Positions 1-10,826 are shown, numbered from the stretch's first letter. The stretch is DNA of 64,000 nucleotides from Isoetes taiwanensis (GCA_021234155.1 JAJEKV010000095.1:3300621-3364620), one strand, 5' to 3'. Notes: generated from the letters alone by a model not told the origin. A program made the numbers and translations.

Positions 1-371
1 TACGTCCATTCGATTAATATTTAGAGTTTGTCATTCAGATTCCCTACGCACTCTTCCACTGACGCAATATTCTAGGGTTTATGCATAGCCCCCATTAGTG
101 GCACACCAATGCTCAACATTGTTACTCATTCACATGTTAATTCTTTCAATTTTTTATGATATCAAGTTCAAGCATGGAAAAACACGGTGATTGAGCAAAT
201 CCGCTTTATGCCTTGGCATAATCATTTGTTTGGATTTATTAGAAGAACAACCATTCCTACATCTTATTGTACGACCACCATATTTTTTTGCGAACTGGAT
301 TATGAGATGCATTTCATTGAGTTGGTTGTATGTGCTTGTTAATTAAGAAGGTATTCATTTGTATTACTTGT

Positions 372-442
372 GCATTGGTGGTCTTGTGGTAAAATAGTAC
401 CCTGCCACGGTACAGACCCGAGTTCGATTCTCGGCCAATGCA
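372..442 (+). tRNA. tRNA-Gly(GCC), A box altered
   Basis: This 71-nt sequence folds as tRNA-Gly. The acceptor GCATTGG pairs with CCAATGC, and the anticodon stem GTACC/GGTAC encloses CTGCCAC with anticodon GCC. The T arm is CCGAG-TTCGATT-CTCGG. Unlike later copies, the A-box region reads GGTCTTGTGGTAA instead of GGTCTAGTGGTAG, so transcription or D-loop contacts may be weakened. The discriminator is A. Confidence 0.9.
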
Positions 443-676
443 TCCTGTGGTTCAATTCTTCCAATTTTGTTCTTGGCGCAAGAGTCAAAAAGAAGATTTA
501 ATGCATTAAAACATGTTGATAATGACATAAGGATAACTGAGCAATCGATTGCACCATAGTGTGAGAAATTCTTTCAACCATCAAACATCACAATGAGAGA
601 GAACAAATGAGCCAAATCCTATCCTCCTAAATATTTCAATGATCTAAGAAGAAACGAAAGTATTCCATATGCCGTT

Positions 677-758
677 GTGGATGTGCCAGAGTGGTTATTG
701 GGCATGACTAGAAATCATGTGGGCTTTGCTCGCATAGGTTCGAATCCTATCATCCACG
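677..758 (+). tRNA. tRNA-Ser(AGA)
   Basis: This is an 82-nt class II tRNA. Acceptor GTGGATG pairs fully with CATCCAC, the anticodon stem CATGA/TCATG encloses CTAGAAA (anticodon AGA), and there is a long variable arm typical of serine tRNAs. The T arm is ATAGG-TTCGAAT-CCTAT with an intact B box. A Pol III-type T run follows about 10 nt downstream. It is one of the best-preserved serine copies in the window. Confidence 0.96.
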
Positions 759-1173
759 TGTAGGAGCTTTTTCATATTATTTTATAGTCCCTATCACATA
801 CGTCCGTTCGATTAATATTTAGAGTTTGTCATTCAGATTCTCTACGCACTCTTCCACTGACGCAATATTCTAGGGTTTATGCATAGCCCCCATTAGTGGC
901 ACACCAATGCTCAACATTGTTACTCATTCACATGTTAATTCTTTCAATTTTTTATGATATCAAGTTCAAGCATGGAAAAACACGGTGATTGAGCAAATCT
1001 TGTCACTTTATGCCTTGGCATAATAATTTCTTTGGACTTATTAGAAGAACAACCATTCCTACACCTTATTGTACGACCATGATAATTTTTTGCGAACTGG
1101 ATTATGAGATGCATTTAATTGAGTTTGTTGTATTTGCTTGTTAATTAAGAAGGCATTCATTTGTATTATTTGT

Positions 1174-1244
1174 GCATTGGTGGTCTAGTGGTAGAATAGT
1201 ACCCTGCCACGGTACAGACCCGAGTTTGATTCTCGGCCAATGGT
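1174..1244 (+). tRNA. tRNA-Gly(GCC), first base pair lost
   Basis: The anticodon arm and GCC anticodon are intact. The 3' acceptor strand reads CCAATGG followed by T, so G1 faces G72 and the discriminator is T instead of A. The B box reads GTTTGATTC instead of GTTCGATTC. Both changes are shared with the copy at 1998, so they were probably present before this unit was duplicated. Function is doubtful. Confidence 0.8.
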
Positions 1245-1500
1245 TCCTGTGGTTCAACTCTTCTAATTTTGTTCTTGGCGCAAGAGCCAAAAAGAAGATT
1301 TAATGCATTAAACCATGTTGATAATGACATTCCTTAACTGAGCAATCGATTGCACCATAGGGTGAGAAATGAGATCGAAGCTAATCTTGCTCTTCCAACC
1401 ATCAAACATCAGAATGAGAGAGAATAAATGACTAGCCAAATCCTATCCTCCTAAATATCTCAATGATCTAAGAAGAATCGGAAATATTCCACATGCTGGC

Positions 1501-1582
1501 GTGGATGTGCTAGAGTGGTTATTGGGCATGACTAGAAATCATGTGGGCTTTGCTCGCATAGGTTCCAATCCTATCATCCACG
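1501..1582 (+). tRNA. tRNA-Ser(AGA), B box altered
   Basis: 82 nt with acceptor stem, AGA anticodon and variable arm as in the other copies. The A-box side reads GTGCTAGAGTGG (C to T), and the T loop reads GGTTCCAATCC instead of GGTTCGAATCC. That changes an invariant part of the B box, so transcription is probably impaired. Confidence 0.85.
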
Positions 1583-1997
1583 TGTAGGAGCTTTTTCATA
1601 TTATTTTATAGTCCCTATCACATACGTCCATTCGATTAATATTTAGAGTTTGTCATTGAGATTCCCTACGCACTCTTCCACTGACGCAATATTCTAGGGG
1701 TTATGCATAGCCCCCATTAGTGGCACACCAATGCTCAACATTGTTACTCATTCACATGTTAATTCTTTCAATTTTTTATGATATTAAGTTCAAGCATGGA
1801 AAAACATGGTGATTGAGCAAATCTTGTCACTTTATGCCTTGGCATAATAATTTCTTTGGACTTATTAGAAGAACAACCATTCCTACACCTTATTGTACGA
1901 CCATGATATTTTTTTGCGAACTGGATTATGAGATGCATTTAATTGAGTTTGTTGTATTTGCTTGTTAATTAAGAAGGTATTCATTTGTATTATTTGT

Positions 1998-2068
1998 GCA
2001 TTGGTGGTCTAGTGGTAGAATAGTACCCTGCCACGGTACAGACCCGAGTTTGATTCTCGGCCAATGGT
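1998..2068 (+). tRNA. tRNA-Gly(GCC), first base pair lost
   Basis: Same variant as the copy at 1174: GCC anticodon kept, CCAATGG-T at the 3' end so that G1 faces G72, and GTTTGATTC in the B box. Shared derived changes show these two units are sister copies. Confidence 0.8.
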
Positions 2069-2325
2069 TCCTGTGGTTCAACTCTTCTAATTTTGTTCTT
2101 GGCGCAAGAGCCAAAAAGAAGATTTAATGCATTAAACCATGTTGATAATGACATAAGGATAACTGAGCAATCGATTGCACCATAGGGTGAGAAATGAGAT
2201 CGAAGCTAATCTTGCGCTTCCAACCATCAAACATCAGAATGAGAGAGAATAAATGACTAGCCAAATCCTATCCTCCTAAATATCTCAATGATCTAAGAAG
2301 AATCAGAAATATTCCACATGCTGGC

Positions 2326-2407
2326 ATGGATGTGCCAGAGTGGTTATGGGGCATGACTAGAAATCATGTGGGCTTTGCTCGCATAGGTTCGAATCCTATC
2401 ATCCACG
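2326..2407 (+). tRNA. tRNA-Ser(AGA), A1 variant
   Basis: 82 nt, anticodon AGA. The 5' base is A (catgga instead of cgtgga), giving an A1-C72 mismatch. The D region reads TTATGGGG instead of TTATTGGG. T arm and variable arm are normal. Confidence 0.82.
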
Positions 2408-2837
2408 TGTAGGAGCTTGTTCATATTATTTTATAGTCCCTATCACATACGTCCATTCGATTCATATTTAGAGTTTGTCTATTCTATTCTATTCATTCAG
2501 ATTCCCTACGCACTCTTTCACTGACGCAATATTCTAGAGTTTATGCATAGCCCCCATTAGTGGCACACCAATGCTCGACATTGTTACTCATTCACATATT
2601 AATTCTTTCAAATTTTTATGATATCAAGTTCAAGCATGGAAAAACACGGTGATTGAGCAAATCTTGTCGCTTTATGCCTTGGCATAATCATTTGTTTGGA
2701 CTTATTAGAAGAACAACCATTCCTACATCTTATTGTATGACCACGATATTTTTTTGCGAACTGGATTATGAGATGCATTTGATTGAGTTGGTTGTATGTG
2801 CTTGTTAGTTAAGAAGGTATTCATTTGTATTACTTGT

Positions 2838-2907
2838 GTATTGGTGGTGTAGTGGTAGAATAGTACCCCGACAGGTACAGATCTGAGTTCGATTCTCGAC
2901 CAATGCA
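2838..2907 (+). pseudogene. tRNA-Gly pseudogene
   Basis: 70 nt. The anticodon loop reads CCGACA (six bases, no GCC), the A-box region reads GGTGTAGTGG, and the T stem reads CTGAG...CTCGA with mismatches. The acceptor GTATTGG/CCAATGC still pairs. It is the fourth glycine position of the array and no longer a decoding tRNA. Confidence 0.85.
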
Positions 2908-3154
2908 TCCTGTGGTTCAACTCTTCCAATTTTGTTCTTGGCGCAAGAGCCAAAAAGAAGATTTAATGCATTAAACCATGTTGATAATGACATAAGGATA
3001 ACTGAGCAATCGATTGCACCATAGGGTGAGAAATGAGATTGAAGCTAATCTTGCTCTTCCAACCATCAAACATCACAATGAGAGAGAACAAATGACTTAT
3101 CCTCCTAAATATCTCAATGGTCTAAGAAGAATCGAAAGTATTCCACGTGCCGTC

Positions 3155-3236
3155 GTGGATGTGCCAGAGTGGTTATGGGGCATGACTAGAAATCATGTGG
3201 GCTTTGCTCGCATAGGTTTGAATCCTATCATCCACG
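3155..3236 (+). tRNA. tRNA-Ser(AGA)
   Basis: 82 nt with full acceptor pairing and AGA anticodon. The B box reads GGTTTGAATCC (C to T in the T loop) and the D region TTATGGGG, shared with the copy at 2326. The 3' flank with its T run is followed 35 bp on by the end of Helitron A. Confidence 0.85.
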
Positions 3237-3311
3237 TGTAGGAGCTTTTTCATATTATTTTATAGTCCCTACTAGTAATGGTGCCCAGCGTTGCTGGGCA
3301 TAAATTGAGAA

Positions 3312-3450
3312 CCTTTAAATTCTCCCTTTATTCATTCTCCCTTTTTTCTAACCCCCTTCTCCCTCCCTTTACCTTCCCTTCCCCTTCCCCTTTTTTGTCT
3401 CTCTTTTTCTGATCGCCTTTTTCCCTTCCTTTTTCCACTACCCTTTTTTG

Positions 3451-3484
<34 letters not shown>

Positions 3485-4875
3485 GCACGATATTTTTATT
3501 TTTATTAATAGTATGTAAATAAATACATTTATTTAGGGCTCCAAAAAGCCAGATACCTAAACGTGTCAGAACACATGCTCGTGAACCCAGGTGTGGAGGT
3601 AGTAAACAACACCATTCTAGGGGATCATCCAAAGAAAATATCCCATAACACATGAAGACGATGCCACCTGAAACACCACCCGAGATTACAGATAGACCCT
3701 TTTTTGCTTTTTTCCCTTCCTTTTTCCACTACCCTTTTTTGCTTTTCTTTTCCCCTTCCTCTTCCTTTTCCTTTTCCTTTTCTCTTTCCCATTTCCATGC
3801 ATTTTTTTCGTTCTCTTTTGCTTACCTTTTCATGTGCCCTTTTCTTCCTTTCCCCACCCTCTTCCTCTTGATCACGTGCCCTTTTCCCCATCTGTTTTTC
3901 CCATTTCCCTCTCCCCTTTTCCTCATGCCCTTTTTGCTTTCCCTTCCCTTTTTCGCTTCCCATTTCCGCTTCCCTTTTCCTTTCAACTTTCCATTCCCTT
4001 TTCATACTTTCCAATCTACCCTTTAGGCTTTTGGGTGCCCTTTTTAATTTTCCTTTTCCCTTTCATCTTCCTTTTCATTTTCCCTTTACGGTTCCGTTCC
4101 TTAGAGTTTTTCATATGCCTCTTTCCATTCCTTTTTCTCAACCTTTTTTTATGTGCCCCTTTTTCCTTCTTTCCCCATCCTCTTCCCCTTTTCCCCTTTC
4201 CTATTTTTCTTTTTTTTCCCTTTCCCATACTCTTTTTCCCTTTCTTTTTCCCATTTCCTCACCCTTTTTCTTCCCTTTTTAGAGAACCCTTTTTCCTTCC
4301 TCTTTTTTTTCCTCTTTATCTTTTTTCTTGCTCCCCTACCCTTTGCCTATTTGACCTTCCCCTCCACCCTTTTCCTCCATTTTCCATCCTTTGCCTCTCT
4401 CTTTGCATTGATGCTCTTTTGGCACATTTTTCTCTTTCTTCAACCCTCCTCTTTTCTTCATTTTTTGGTTCCGCCCTTTCCTTTTCCTAATTTTTTCAAG
4501 TTCCCTTTTCCCAAGTTCTCTTTTGCCCTTTTCCCCCTCTTTTTCTTTTTCCTTTCCCTTTTCCTTTTCCTATTCCTTTTGTTCATCTCCTTCTTCCCAA
4601 CCTTTTCTTATTTTCCCTTACCTTTTTCTCCTTTTCCCAATCCTTACTTCTTACCCTTCTCGATTGCCTTTTTTTCCCTTCCCTTTCCCCCTCCCTATTC
4701 CTTTTTTCTATTTTGGGCTTTTTTCTATTTCCTTTTATCTTTTCCTTTTTTTCTTTTCTCCTTCTCTTTCCCTTTTCCTCTTCCTTACCTTTTTTTTATT
4801 CCTTTTCCTTCTTCCCCATTTTTATTTTTTATTTTTTCTTTTCCTTTTTTTTCATATTGTCATTTCTCCTTTTCC

Positions 4876-4910
<35 letters not shown>

Positions 4911-4990
4911 TCCTTTTGTCTTTTCTCCCTCCCTTTTCCTTTTCTTTCAATTTCCCCTCTCCTTTTCTCTTCCCCTTTCCCTTTTCCCTT
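3312..4990. repeat. Pyrimidine tract of Helitron A, first block
   Basis: Almost pure C/T on the plus strand, mostly TTTTCCC, TTCCTTTT and CCTTTTTC runs, interrupted by a SINE-like insertion at 3452-3708. A (CTTT)n microsatellite lies at about 4876-4912. Long frames full of Pro, Phe, Leu and Ser (or Lys/Glu/Gly on the other strand) are by-products of this composition and are not genes. Confidence 0.9.
3452..3708 (-). mobile_element. SINE-like retroposon in Helitron A
   Basis: A 30-nt T run (3452-3481) on the plus strand is the poly(A) tail of a minus-strand insertion of about 257 bp with non-pyrimidine sequence. It is flanked by an identical 34-bp direct repeat (3418-3451 and 3709-3742), a clear target duplication. 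Its body shares the aataaatacattttatttagggctc region and the tccaaagaaaat region with the sequence at 6325. Family unknown; it may be a LINE 3'-end derivative. Confidence 0.7.
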
Positions 4991-5194
4991 TCATCGTTTG
5001 ACCATCGGATTGAGTGAATCATATTGAAGCCATAGCAATTTTAGTTGAAGACACGCATATATTATCTCTACCGTTGGTCAATCAAATCCTCGACCGTTCG
5101 ATCTAGGGCATAGCTAGGAACTGTAAATGATATACTGGAGCAATCATTAAATGGATTCACGCTTTTAAAATTAGATAATCAAGAGCATTTGACC

Positions 5195-7385
5195 ACATTT
5201 TCCACTTCCCCTTACCTTTTCTCTTTCCCTTTGCCTTTACTTTTCTTTTTCTATTTTTCCCTTGCCCCTTTTCCCTTTTTATATTTTCCAATTTACCTTT
5301 TTCTTTTTCCATTATTCGATTTTCTTCATCTCCCTTTTTTGTTTTCTGCTTCCCTGTTTTTCCTTTTCTATTTTCCCCTTCCCTTTTCTCCAATTTATGG
5401 TTGCTCTTTTTTCGCTTTTCCTGTGCCCTTTCCCCCCTCCCTTTTCCCATTTCCCTCTTCCTCCTTTTCTCGTGCTCTTTTTTCCAAGTTTTTCTTCCCC
5501 CTTTCCCCTTTCCGTTCCCTTTTCCCTTTCTTTTTCCTTTCCCTTTTCCCTATTCTCACCACCTTTTCTTTTTTTCCCCTTTTCCCTTCATTTTCCCTCC
5601 TTTCCCTAGCCCTTCCGTCTTCCCTTTTTTCTAATGCCCTTTTCCCCTCTCTTTTTTCTTTTTGCTCTTTCCATTTTTCCTTCCTTTCTCCCCTTTCCTC
5701 ACCTTTTCCCTCTTCCCTTTTTTCCCATATCCCTTTTCTCTTCTATTTTCCCATGCTTTTTTTCGATCCTCTTTTCCCCTTTCTTCACATTTTTCCTCTT
5801 CTTCCTCCTCCCCCCTCATTTTCCCTCTTTTCCTTCTCTTTTTCTTTTTCTATTTTGCTATTCCTTTTCGTTCACCTCCCCTTTCTATTTTGCCTTTTTC
5901 TATTTGCTTTTTTCCTCTTTTTTTCCGTTTGCCTTTTCCATGATTGAGAACAAATTGCTTTTCCCCTTTTTTCTATCTCCCCCTTCCTTTTTCCCTCTCC
6001 TTTTCGGATTCCTTTTTCCTTTTACCTTTTCTTATTTTACTTTTCTCCCATCCCACCCTAGACTTCCTTTCCCCTTCCCTTGAGTTTTTGAATTCTTTTC
6101 CTGAATGGCTTTTCCTTTCATGGGGCCGACACAGTCGCCTTGCTATTGCTGGTGCGCTGTTTGAAGCGTACAGATTCGAGAACGATTTAAATTCAGGAGG
6201 AGATTACTTTTCATTAGTTGGCTAGCTTTTTTCTAAACACCTCCCTCCCTTTACCTGGCGTTTTCTCACCCTTTTTGGTCTCTTTTTCTCTCCTTTTTGC
6301 CTTCCTTTTTCCTTTTTCCTTTTCTTTTTTTTTTTGACTTAATATCCTCTTTTTATCTTTTATTAATTTTAAGAATAAATACATTTTATTTAGGGCTCTT
6401 ATGGTCTAGTGGTTTGACCTTTTTTTCATGTTATGTCATTTCCCCTTTCCAGGTAGTTTCTTTTTACTTTATTTCTAGTCGTGAAGATCCAAAGAAAATG
6501 CGTCCCGTAACAGTCGGCCTTGAGAACCTCAATTTCCCATTGTAGAAGATTCCGGTTTCCCTTTTTCCTTTTTTCCCTTCCTTTTTCCATGCTTTTTGCT
6601 TCTTGCAATAGCATGGATTTTTGGATGTGTAGTCTTCCTTTTCGCTTTTTTCAGTGTGGTTTTAATTCGGGCGGGGTGATTATGTTTTATTTTGTTTGTA
6701 GGGCTTGGGTCCATGTTTCAGTAAGGGACTTCGGTCCTTCTTGTATTTATGGTCCCTGCTTCCGATTGGGCTCGTGGGCGTTAAAAGTGTCTTCCTTCCT
6801 TCCTTCCTTCCTTTTTCCTCCTCTCCCAACCCTTTCTCTCTTCTTCTTTTTTTCGTGCCCTTTTCCCTTCCATTTCCTCTCGTCCACTTCCTTTTTTTCT
6901 TTTATTTTTTCCTTTTCTTTTTCTCATGTCTTTTTGCTTCCCTTTATTTCTCTTTCCCTTTTCTGATTGCCCTTTCTTCCTTCCCTTTGCCCACCCCTTT
7001 CCCTCTTCATCGTAGTCTTTTTCCTTACCTTTCCTCCCTCAATGTTCTTTTCCTTTTCCCTTTTCCCCTGTCCTCCCTCCTTTCTCTCTTCCTTTTTTCC
7101 GCTTCTCTTTTCCTTCTTTTCTCTTGCTCTTTTCCCGATGCCCGTTTTCCCTTTTCCCCTCCTTTTCCTTTTCCCTTTCCCTTCTCTTTTCTATCTTAAC
7201 TCACCCTTTTCCTTCTCAGTGTCATTTTTGTTCTCCCCCTTCCCCATTTCTCTTCCCTTTACCTTTTCCATGCCCCTTTGCTTTCCCTTTCCATTTTCCC
7301 TTTCCCTTTTTCCTCCCTTTTCTTTTTTCTTCAGTTTCCCCTCTCTTTTCCTTTCTTTCCTTTTTCCCTTCCATTTTCCCTTTTC
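5195..7385. repeat. Pyrimidine tract of Helitron A, second block
   Basis: A second long C/T-rich block on the plus strand. It is broken by three ordinary-composition islands: about 6085-6240, 6325-6555 (SINE-like) and 6600-6790. The first and last islands could be captured host fragments but I recognise no product. Simple CTTC repeats lie near 6791-6812. Confidence 0.85.
6325..6555 (-). mobile_element. SINE-like retroposon, second copy
   Basis: An 11-nt T run at 6325-6335 is followed by sequence resembling the element at 3452: taataaatac-type AT-rich part, tttatttagggctc, then gatccaaagaaaatgcgtccc. The right boundary is uncertain and I cannot see a clean target duplication. Confidence 0.5.
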
Positions 7386-7938
7386 CCTTCAATCCTTTAA
7401 CTGTCGGATTGCACAAATCATATTGAAGCAACGACCAAGATGAAAGTTTGGTTGAAAACACACACACGGCATCTTCACCGTTGATCCATCAAATCCTCAA
7501 CCGTCCGATCTAGGGCACCATTCACAACGGACATACGGTATAATTTTATAATATAAGATCAATACGTCCATTCGATTAATATTTAGAGTTTGTCATTCAG
7601 ATTCCCTACGCACTCTTCCACTGACGCAATATTCTAGAGTTTATACATAGCCCCCATTAGTGGCACACCAATGCTCGACATTGTTACTCATTCACATTTT
7701 AATTCTTTCAATTTTTTATGATATCAAGTTTAAGCATGGAAAAACACGGTGATTGAGCAAATCTTGTCGCTTTATGCCTTGGCATAATCATTTAATTTGG
7801 ACTTATTAGAAGAACAACCATTCCTGCATCTTATTGTACGACCACAATATTTTTTTGCGAACTGGATTATGAGATGCATTTGATTGAGTTGGTTGTATGT
7901 GCTTGTTAATTAAGAAGGTATTCATTTGTATTACTTGT

Positions 7939-8009
7939 GTATTGGTGGTCTAGTGGTAGAATAGTACCCTGCCACGGTACAGACCCGAGTTCGATTCTCG
8001 GCCAATGCA
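7939..8009 (+). tRNA. tRNA-Gly(GCC), best glycine copy
   Basis: 71 nt with intact A box (GGTCTAGTGGTAG), GCC anticodon in a perfect 5-bp stem, intact B box (GTTCGATTC) and discriminator A. The only oddity is T2 facing G71, a wobble pair in the acceptor stem. It belongs to the unit between Helitrons A and B. Confidence 0.93.
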
Positions 8010-8086
8010 TCCTGTGGTTCAACTCTTCTAATTTTGTTCTTGGTGCAAGAGCCAAAAAGAAGATTCAATGTATTAAACTATGTTGA

Positions 8087-10299
8087 TCTTATATTATAAA
8101 GTTTTAGCGTATGTCATGAATCAAACCCTAATTTGGATGGTTGAGATCAACTAATTGCATCCGAAGACCGAGATTTATCACACGACTTCCCACCATCATG
8201 GGAGAAAAAGGCAAAATGAAAGGCAAAAGGCACGGGTAAAAGAAAAAGAAAGAAAGGGAAAAGAGCATGAAAAAGGGAAGGGAAAATAAAGAAAAAAAGG
8301 ACACTACAAAAATGAGAAGATGGAAAGGATGAGGATAGGAGTAAAAGGGAAGTTGAAAAGGGGATGAGGAAAAGGGTAGAGAGGAGGGAAGGGAAAAGGA
8401 AAAGGGAAAAGAAAAGAAAAAGGGAAAAAGAAAAAGGAAAAGAAAAGGGAGGATTAGGGGAGCCTAAAAAGGAACATTGGGAAAGGGGAAGAGGAAAAAG
8501 GTGGGGGAAAAGGAGAAAAAGGAGGAGAAAAGGAACAAAGTGAAAGGAAAAAAGGAGTAAAAAGGAAAAAAAATGGCAAAAAGCACAAAAAAAGATAAAG
8601 GAAAAGAAAGGGAGAAAAAGAAAGGAAAAAAGGAATTGACAAAAAAGGAGAAGAGGGAAATTCTAGAGGTGAGGACGGGGAGTAAAAGGGAAGGAAAAGG
8701 GGGATGAGGAAAAAGGGTAGAGAGAAGGGAAGGGAAAAAGGAAAAGAGAAAAGGGAGAGGAAAAGGGGCAAAAGGGAGAGGAGGAGGGAAAAAGGACAAT
8801 GGGAAAGGGGAAGAGGAAAAGGTCGAGAAAGGAGAGAAAAAGGAAGGAAAAAGGACTCAAACAAATTTTAAAGAGATAAAGGGAGGGAGAAGGGATGGAA
8901 AGAAAAAAAGGGAGGGAGGGGCAAAAGGGGAAAAGGGCAAAAAAGAGGAAGAGAAAAGAAGGAGAGAAGCGGAAAAAAGGAAGAGAGAAAAGAGGGAGGA
9001 AAGGGGAAAAGGAAAAAGAAAAGAACAAAGACGGAAGAAAGGGAAAGAAAAAGACTACGAGAAAAAGGGAAGAGGGAAAGGATGGGCAAAGTTAAGGAAG
9101 AAATGGGTTGTAAAAGGGGGAAGAGAAATAAAGGAATGGAAAAAGACATGAGAAAAAGAAAGGGAAAAAGGTAAGGAAAAGGAGGCGGAAGAGAGGGAAA
9201 TGGAAGGGAAAAAGGACACGAATAAAAGCGGAAGAGAGAAAGGGTCAGGAGAGGAGGAAAAGGGAAGGGAAAAAGGCCATTAGTAAAAAAGAAAGAAAAA
9301 GACAAAGGAAAAGGGAAAAGGGGAAAGGGAAGCGAGAAGGATGGAATGGGAGAAAAGAAAAAATAAAATAAAGTAAAAGGAAAAAGGAATGAAAATGGGA
9401 GGGAAAAGGGAAAGGGGGAGATAGAAAAAGGAAAAAGCAAGGAGAAGGAAAATGGAAAAGGCAAACGTGAAAAAGGGGGAAAAAGCAAATGGAAAAAGGC
9501 AAAAGGGAGGTAAAATGCGAAAATAGAAAGGGGAGGTGAACAAAAAGGAAGAGCAAAATAGAAAAAGAAAAAGAGAAGGAAAAAAGGAAAAGGAAGGGGA
9601 GGAGGGAAAATGTGAAGAAAGGGAAAAGAGAGGAAGGGAAACAAAGCATGAAAAAAAATGGAGAAAAGGGACATGGCAAAAAAGGGAAGAGGGAAAGGGT
9701 GAGGAAAGGGGAAAACCCGAAGGAAAAATGGACATGGAAAAAGGGAAAGATGGAAAAGAAAAAAGGAGGGGGGGAAGGAAAGAAAAAGGGCACTAGAAAG
9801 AAGGGAAGACGGAAGGGCTGGGCAAAGGAGGAAAAGGGAAGGGAAAAAGGGGGAAAAAGAAAATGTAGGGAGAAGGGAAGGGAAAAGGGAAAGGAAAGGG
9901 GAAAGGGGAAAGAAAAACTTAGAAAAAAGGGCACGAGGAAAAGGGGGAGAGGGAAATTGGAAAAGAGAGGTGGAAAGGGCAGAGGGAAAGGAAAAAGGGC
10001 AACCACAAATTGGAGAAAAGGGAAGGGGAAAATAGAAAAGGAAAAATGGGGAAGCAAAAAACAGAAAAGGGAAATAGGGGAAATGGAATAATGGAAAAAG
10101 AAAGGGGCAAAGGGAAAATAGAAAAAAAAAAAAATAGTAGACAAAGGCAAAAGGAAAAGGGAAAAGTAAGGGGAAGTGCGAAATGTGTTCGAATGCTCTT
10201 GCTTATCTAATTTTAAAAACATGAATCCATTTAACAATTGCTCCAGTATATCATTCACAGTTCTTAGCTATGCCCAGCAACGCTGGGCACCTTAACTAG
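8087..10299 (+). mobile_element. Helitron B, non-autonomous
   Basis: It starts TCTTATATTATAAAG at 8087 and ends hairpin GCCCAGC-AAC-GCTGGGC, ACCTTAA, CTAG at 10296-10299. Host bases A(8086) and T(10300) rejoin as tgttga|taatgacataagg, the normal tRNA-unit spacer. Length is 2213 bp. The body (about 8195-10165) is nearly all A/G on the plus strand. About 80 bp before the hairpin (gctcttgcttatctaatttt) match the minus strand of Helitron A near 5106-5185, so A and B are the same family. No helicase gene is present. Confidence 0.9.
8195..10165. repeat. Purine tract of Helitron B
   Basis: About 2 kb of A/G sequence on the plus strand (gggaaaagg, gaaaaagggaag and similar) with only scattered pyrimidines. 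Both strands throw up long artefactual frames. Orientation relative to the Helitron ends matches that in Helitrons A, D and E. Confidence 0.92.
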
Positions 10300-10475
10300 T
10301 AATGACATAAGGATAACTGAGCAATCGATTGCACCATAGTGTGAGAAATGAGATTGAAGCTAATCTTGCTCTTCCAACCATCAAACATCACAATGAGAGA
10401 GAACAAATGACTAGCCAAATCCTATCCTCCTAAATATCTCAATGGTCTAAGAAGAAACGGAAGTATTCCACTTGA

Positions 10476-10480
10476 CGTCG
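10476..10480. repeat. Copia target-site duplication, left
   Basis: CGTCG directly before the 5' LTR; the same five bases follow the 3' LTR at 19549-19553. The last G is nucleotide 1 of the tRNA-Ser gene that resumes after the element. Confidence 0.93.
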
Positions 10481-10697
10481 TGTTAAAATATTAAGTGTTG
10501 TTGTCAAAGTTTCTATTTTCTGTTATTTATGTTTAGTAAGTGGTGAAGCGGTTAAGTCGGTTGAAGAAATTTTGGCAGAAGTTGCTCCATGATCTTGGGA
10601 CTTGATTCATGGAACCAGTTGTATTTATGTGATGAACATTTTGGAAATACTTACTTGCTTCTGATTATTCGTGTTCTCTTGTGTTCTCTCGTTATCA
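10481..10697 (+). repeat. Copia 5' LTR, left part
   Basis: 217 bp beginning TGTTAAAATATTAAG. Compared with the 3' LTR it has two extra stretches, about 12 bp (tttctgttattt) and 10 bp (a duplication of tgttctc), which account exactly for the 258 versus 236 bp lengths. Helitron C interrupts it at gttatca|tt. Confidence 0.92.
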
Positions 10698-10826
10698 TCC
10701 TATATTATAATGTTATCCAGTGTTGAATCACGCCCTAAATCGGGCGGCTAGGATTGACTTACCAGATCCGATGGTACAACACTCTAAAAACCTTTTTTCG
10801 TCATCGAAGGGTAAAGCTGCTATGCC

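Larger units (their letters stand above)
1..3271 (+). repeat. Tandem tRNA-Gly/tRNA-Ser array, four units
   Basis: Units begin (arbitrary phase, tacgtcc) at 1, 799, 1623 and 2449, so the periods are 798, 824 and 826 bp. Each unit holds a tRNA-Gly(GCC) gene, a spacer of about 230-260 bp, a tRNA-Ser(AGA) gene and a short T-run terminator (agcttttt). Units are nearly identical outside small indels; 60-bp blocks align base for base. The array enters from the left of the window and is stopped at 3271 by a Helitron inserted between A and T. The same unit resumes at 7559, 10300, 19549 and 26360 between insertions. The spacers hold no other gene that I can see; short open frames in them are read-through of tRNA sequence. 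Confidence 0.95.
3272..7558 (-). mobile_element. Helitron A, composite, non-autonomous
   Basis: On the minus strand the element ends in hairpin GCCCAGC-AAC-GCTGGGC (plus 3283-3299), an 11-nt spacer and CTAG at 3272. It begins with TC at 7558 followed by TTATATTATAA. The flanks A(3271) and T(7559) rejoin the tRNA unit as tagtcccta|tca, the normal spacer, which proves the ends. Length is 4287 bp. It appears to be two fused copies: at about 5105 a 5'-type module (tcgaccgttcgatctaggg) runs straight into a 3' subterminal module (gcatagctaggaactgt) whose hairpin is lost. No Rep/helicase frame is seen. Most of it is a tract that is purine on the sense strand. Confidence 0.88.

Noticed and set aside
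2723-3241. Short frames spanning tRNA genes
   Set aside because: They translate tRNA-Gly and tRNA-Ser genes and their spacers and change between otherwise equal units.
1-3271. CRISPR-like array
   Set aside because: Repeats are 0.8 kb with tRNA genes, in plant DNA. No short repeat/spacer pattern.
6398-6425. tRNA-like A box (tggtctagtggtttgacc) in the SINE-like element
   Set aside because: No B box at proper distance and no cloverleaf. The match may be chance, so no tRNA-derived SINE is claimed.
3652-7443. Many long frames rich in Phe/Pro/Leu/Ser or Lys/Glu/Gly
   Set aside because: They overlap in several frames and both strands and follow directly from the pyrimidine/purine tract composition. 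No start context, domain or conserved frame.
8454-10258. Frames up to 337 codons on the minus strand
   Set aside because: Same compositional artefact within the purine tract of Helitron B.
3272-10299. Reading the two hairpin ends at 3272 and 10299 as terminal inverted repeats of a single DNA transposon
   Set aside because: Both ends have the Helitron 3' form in opposite orientation, tRNA-unit sequence lies between 7559 and 8086, and each element has its own TC 5' end with a rebuilt A|T empty site.
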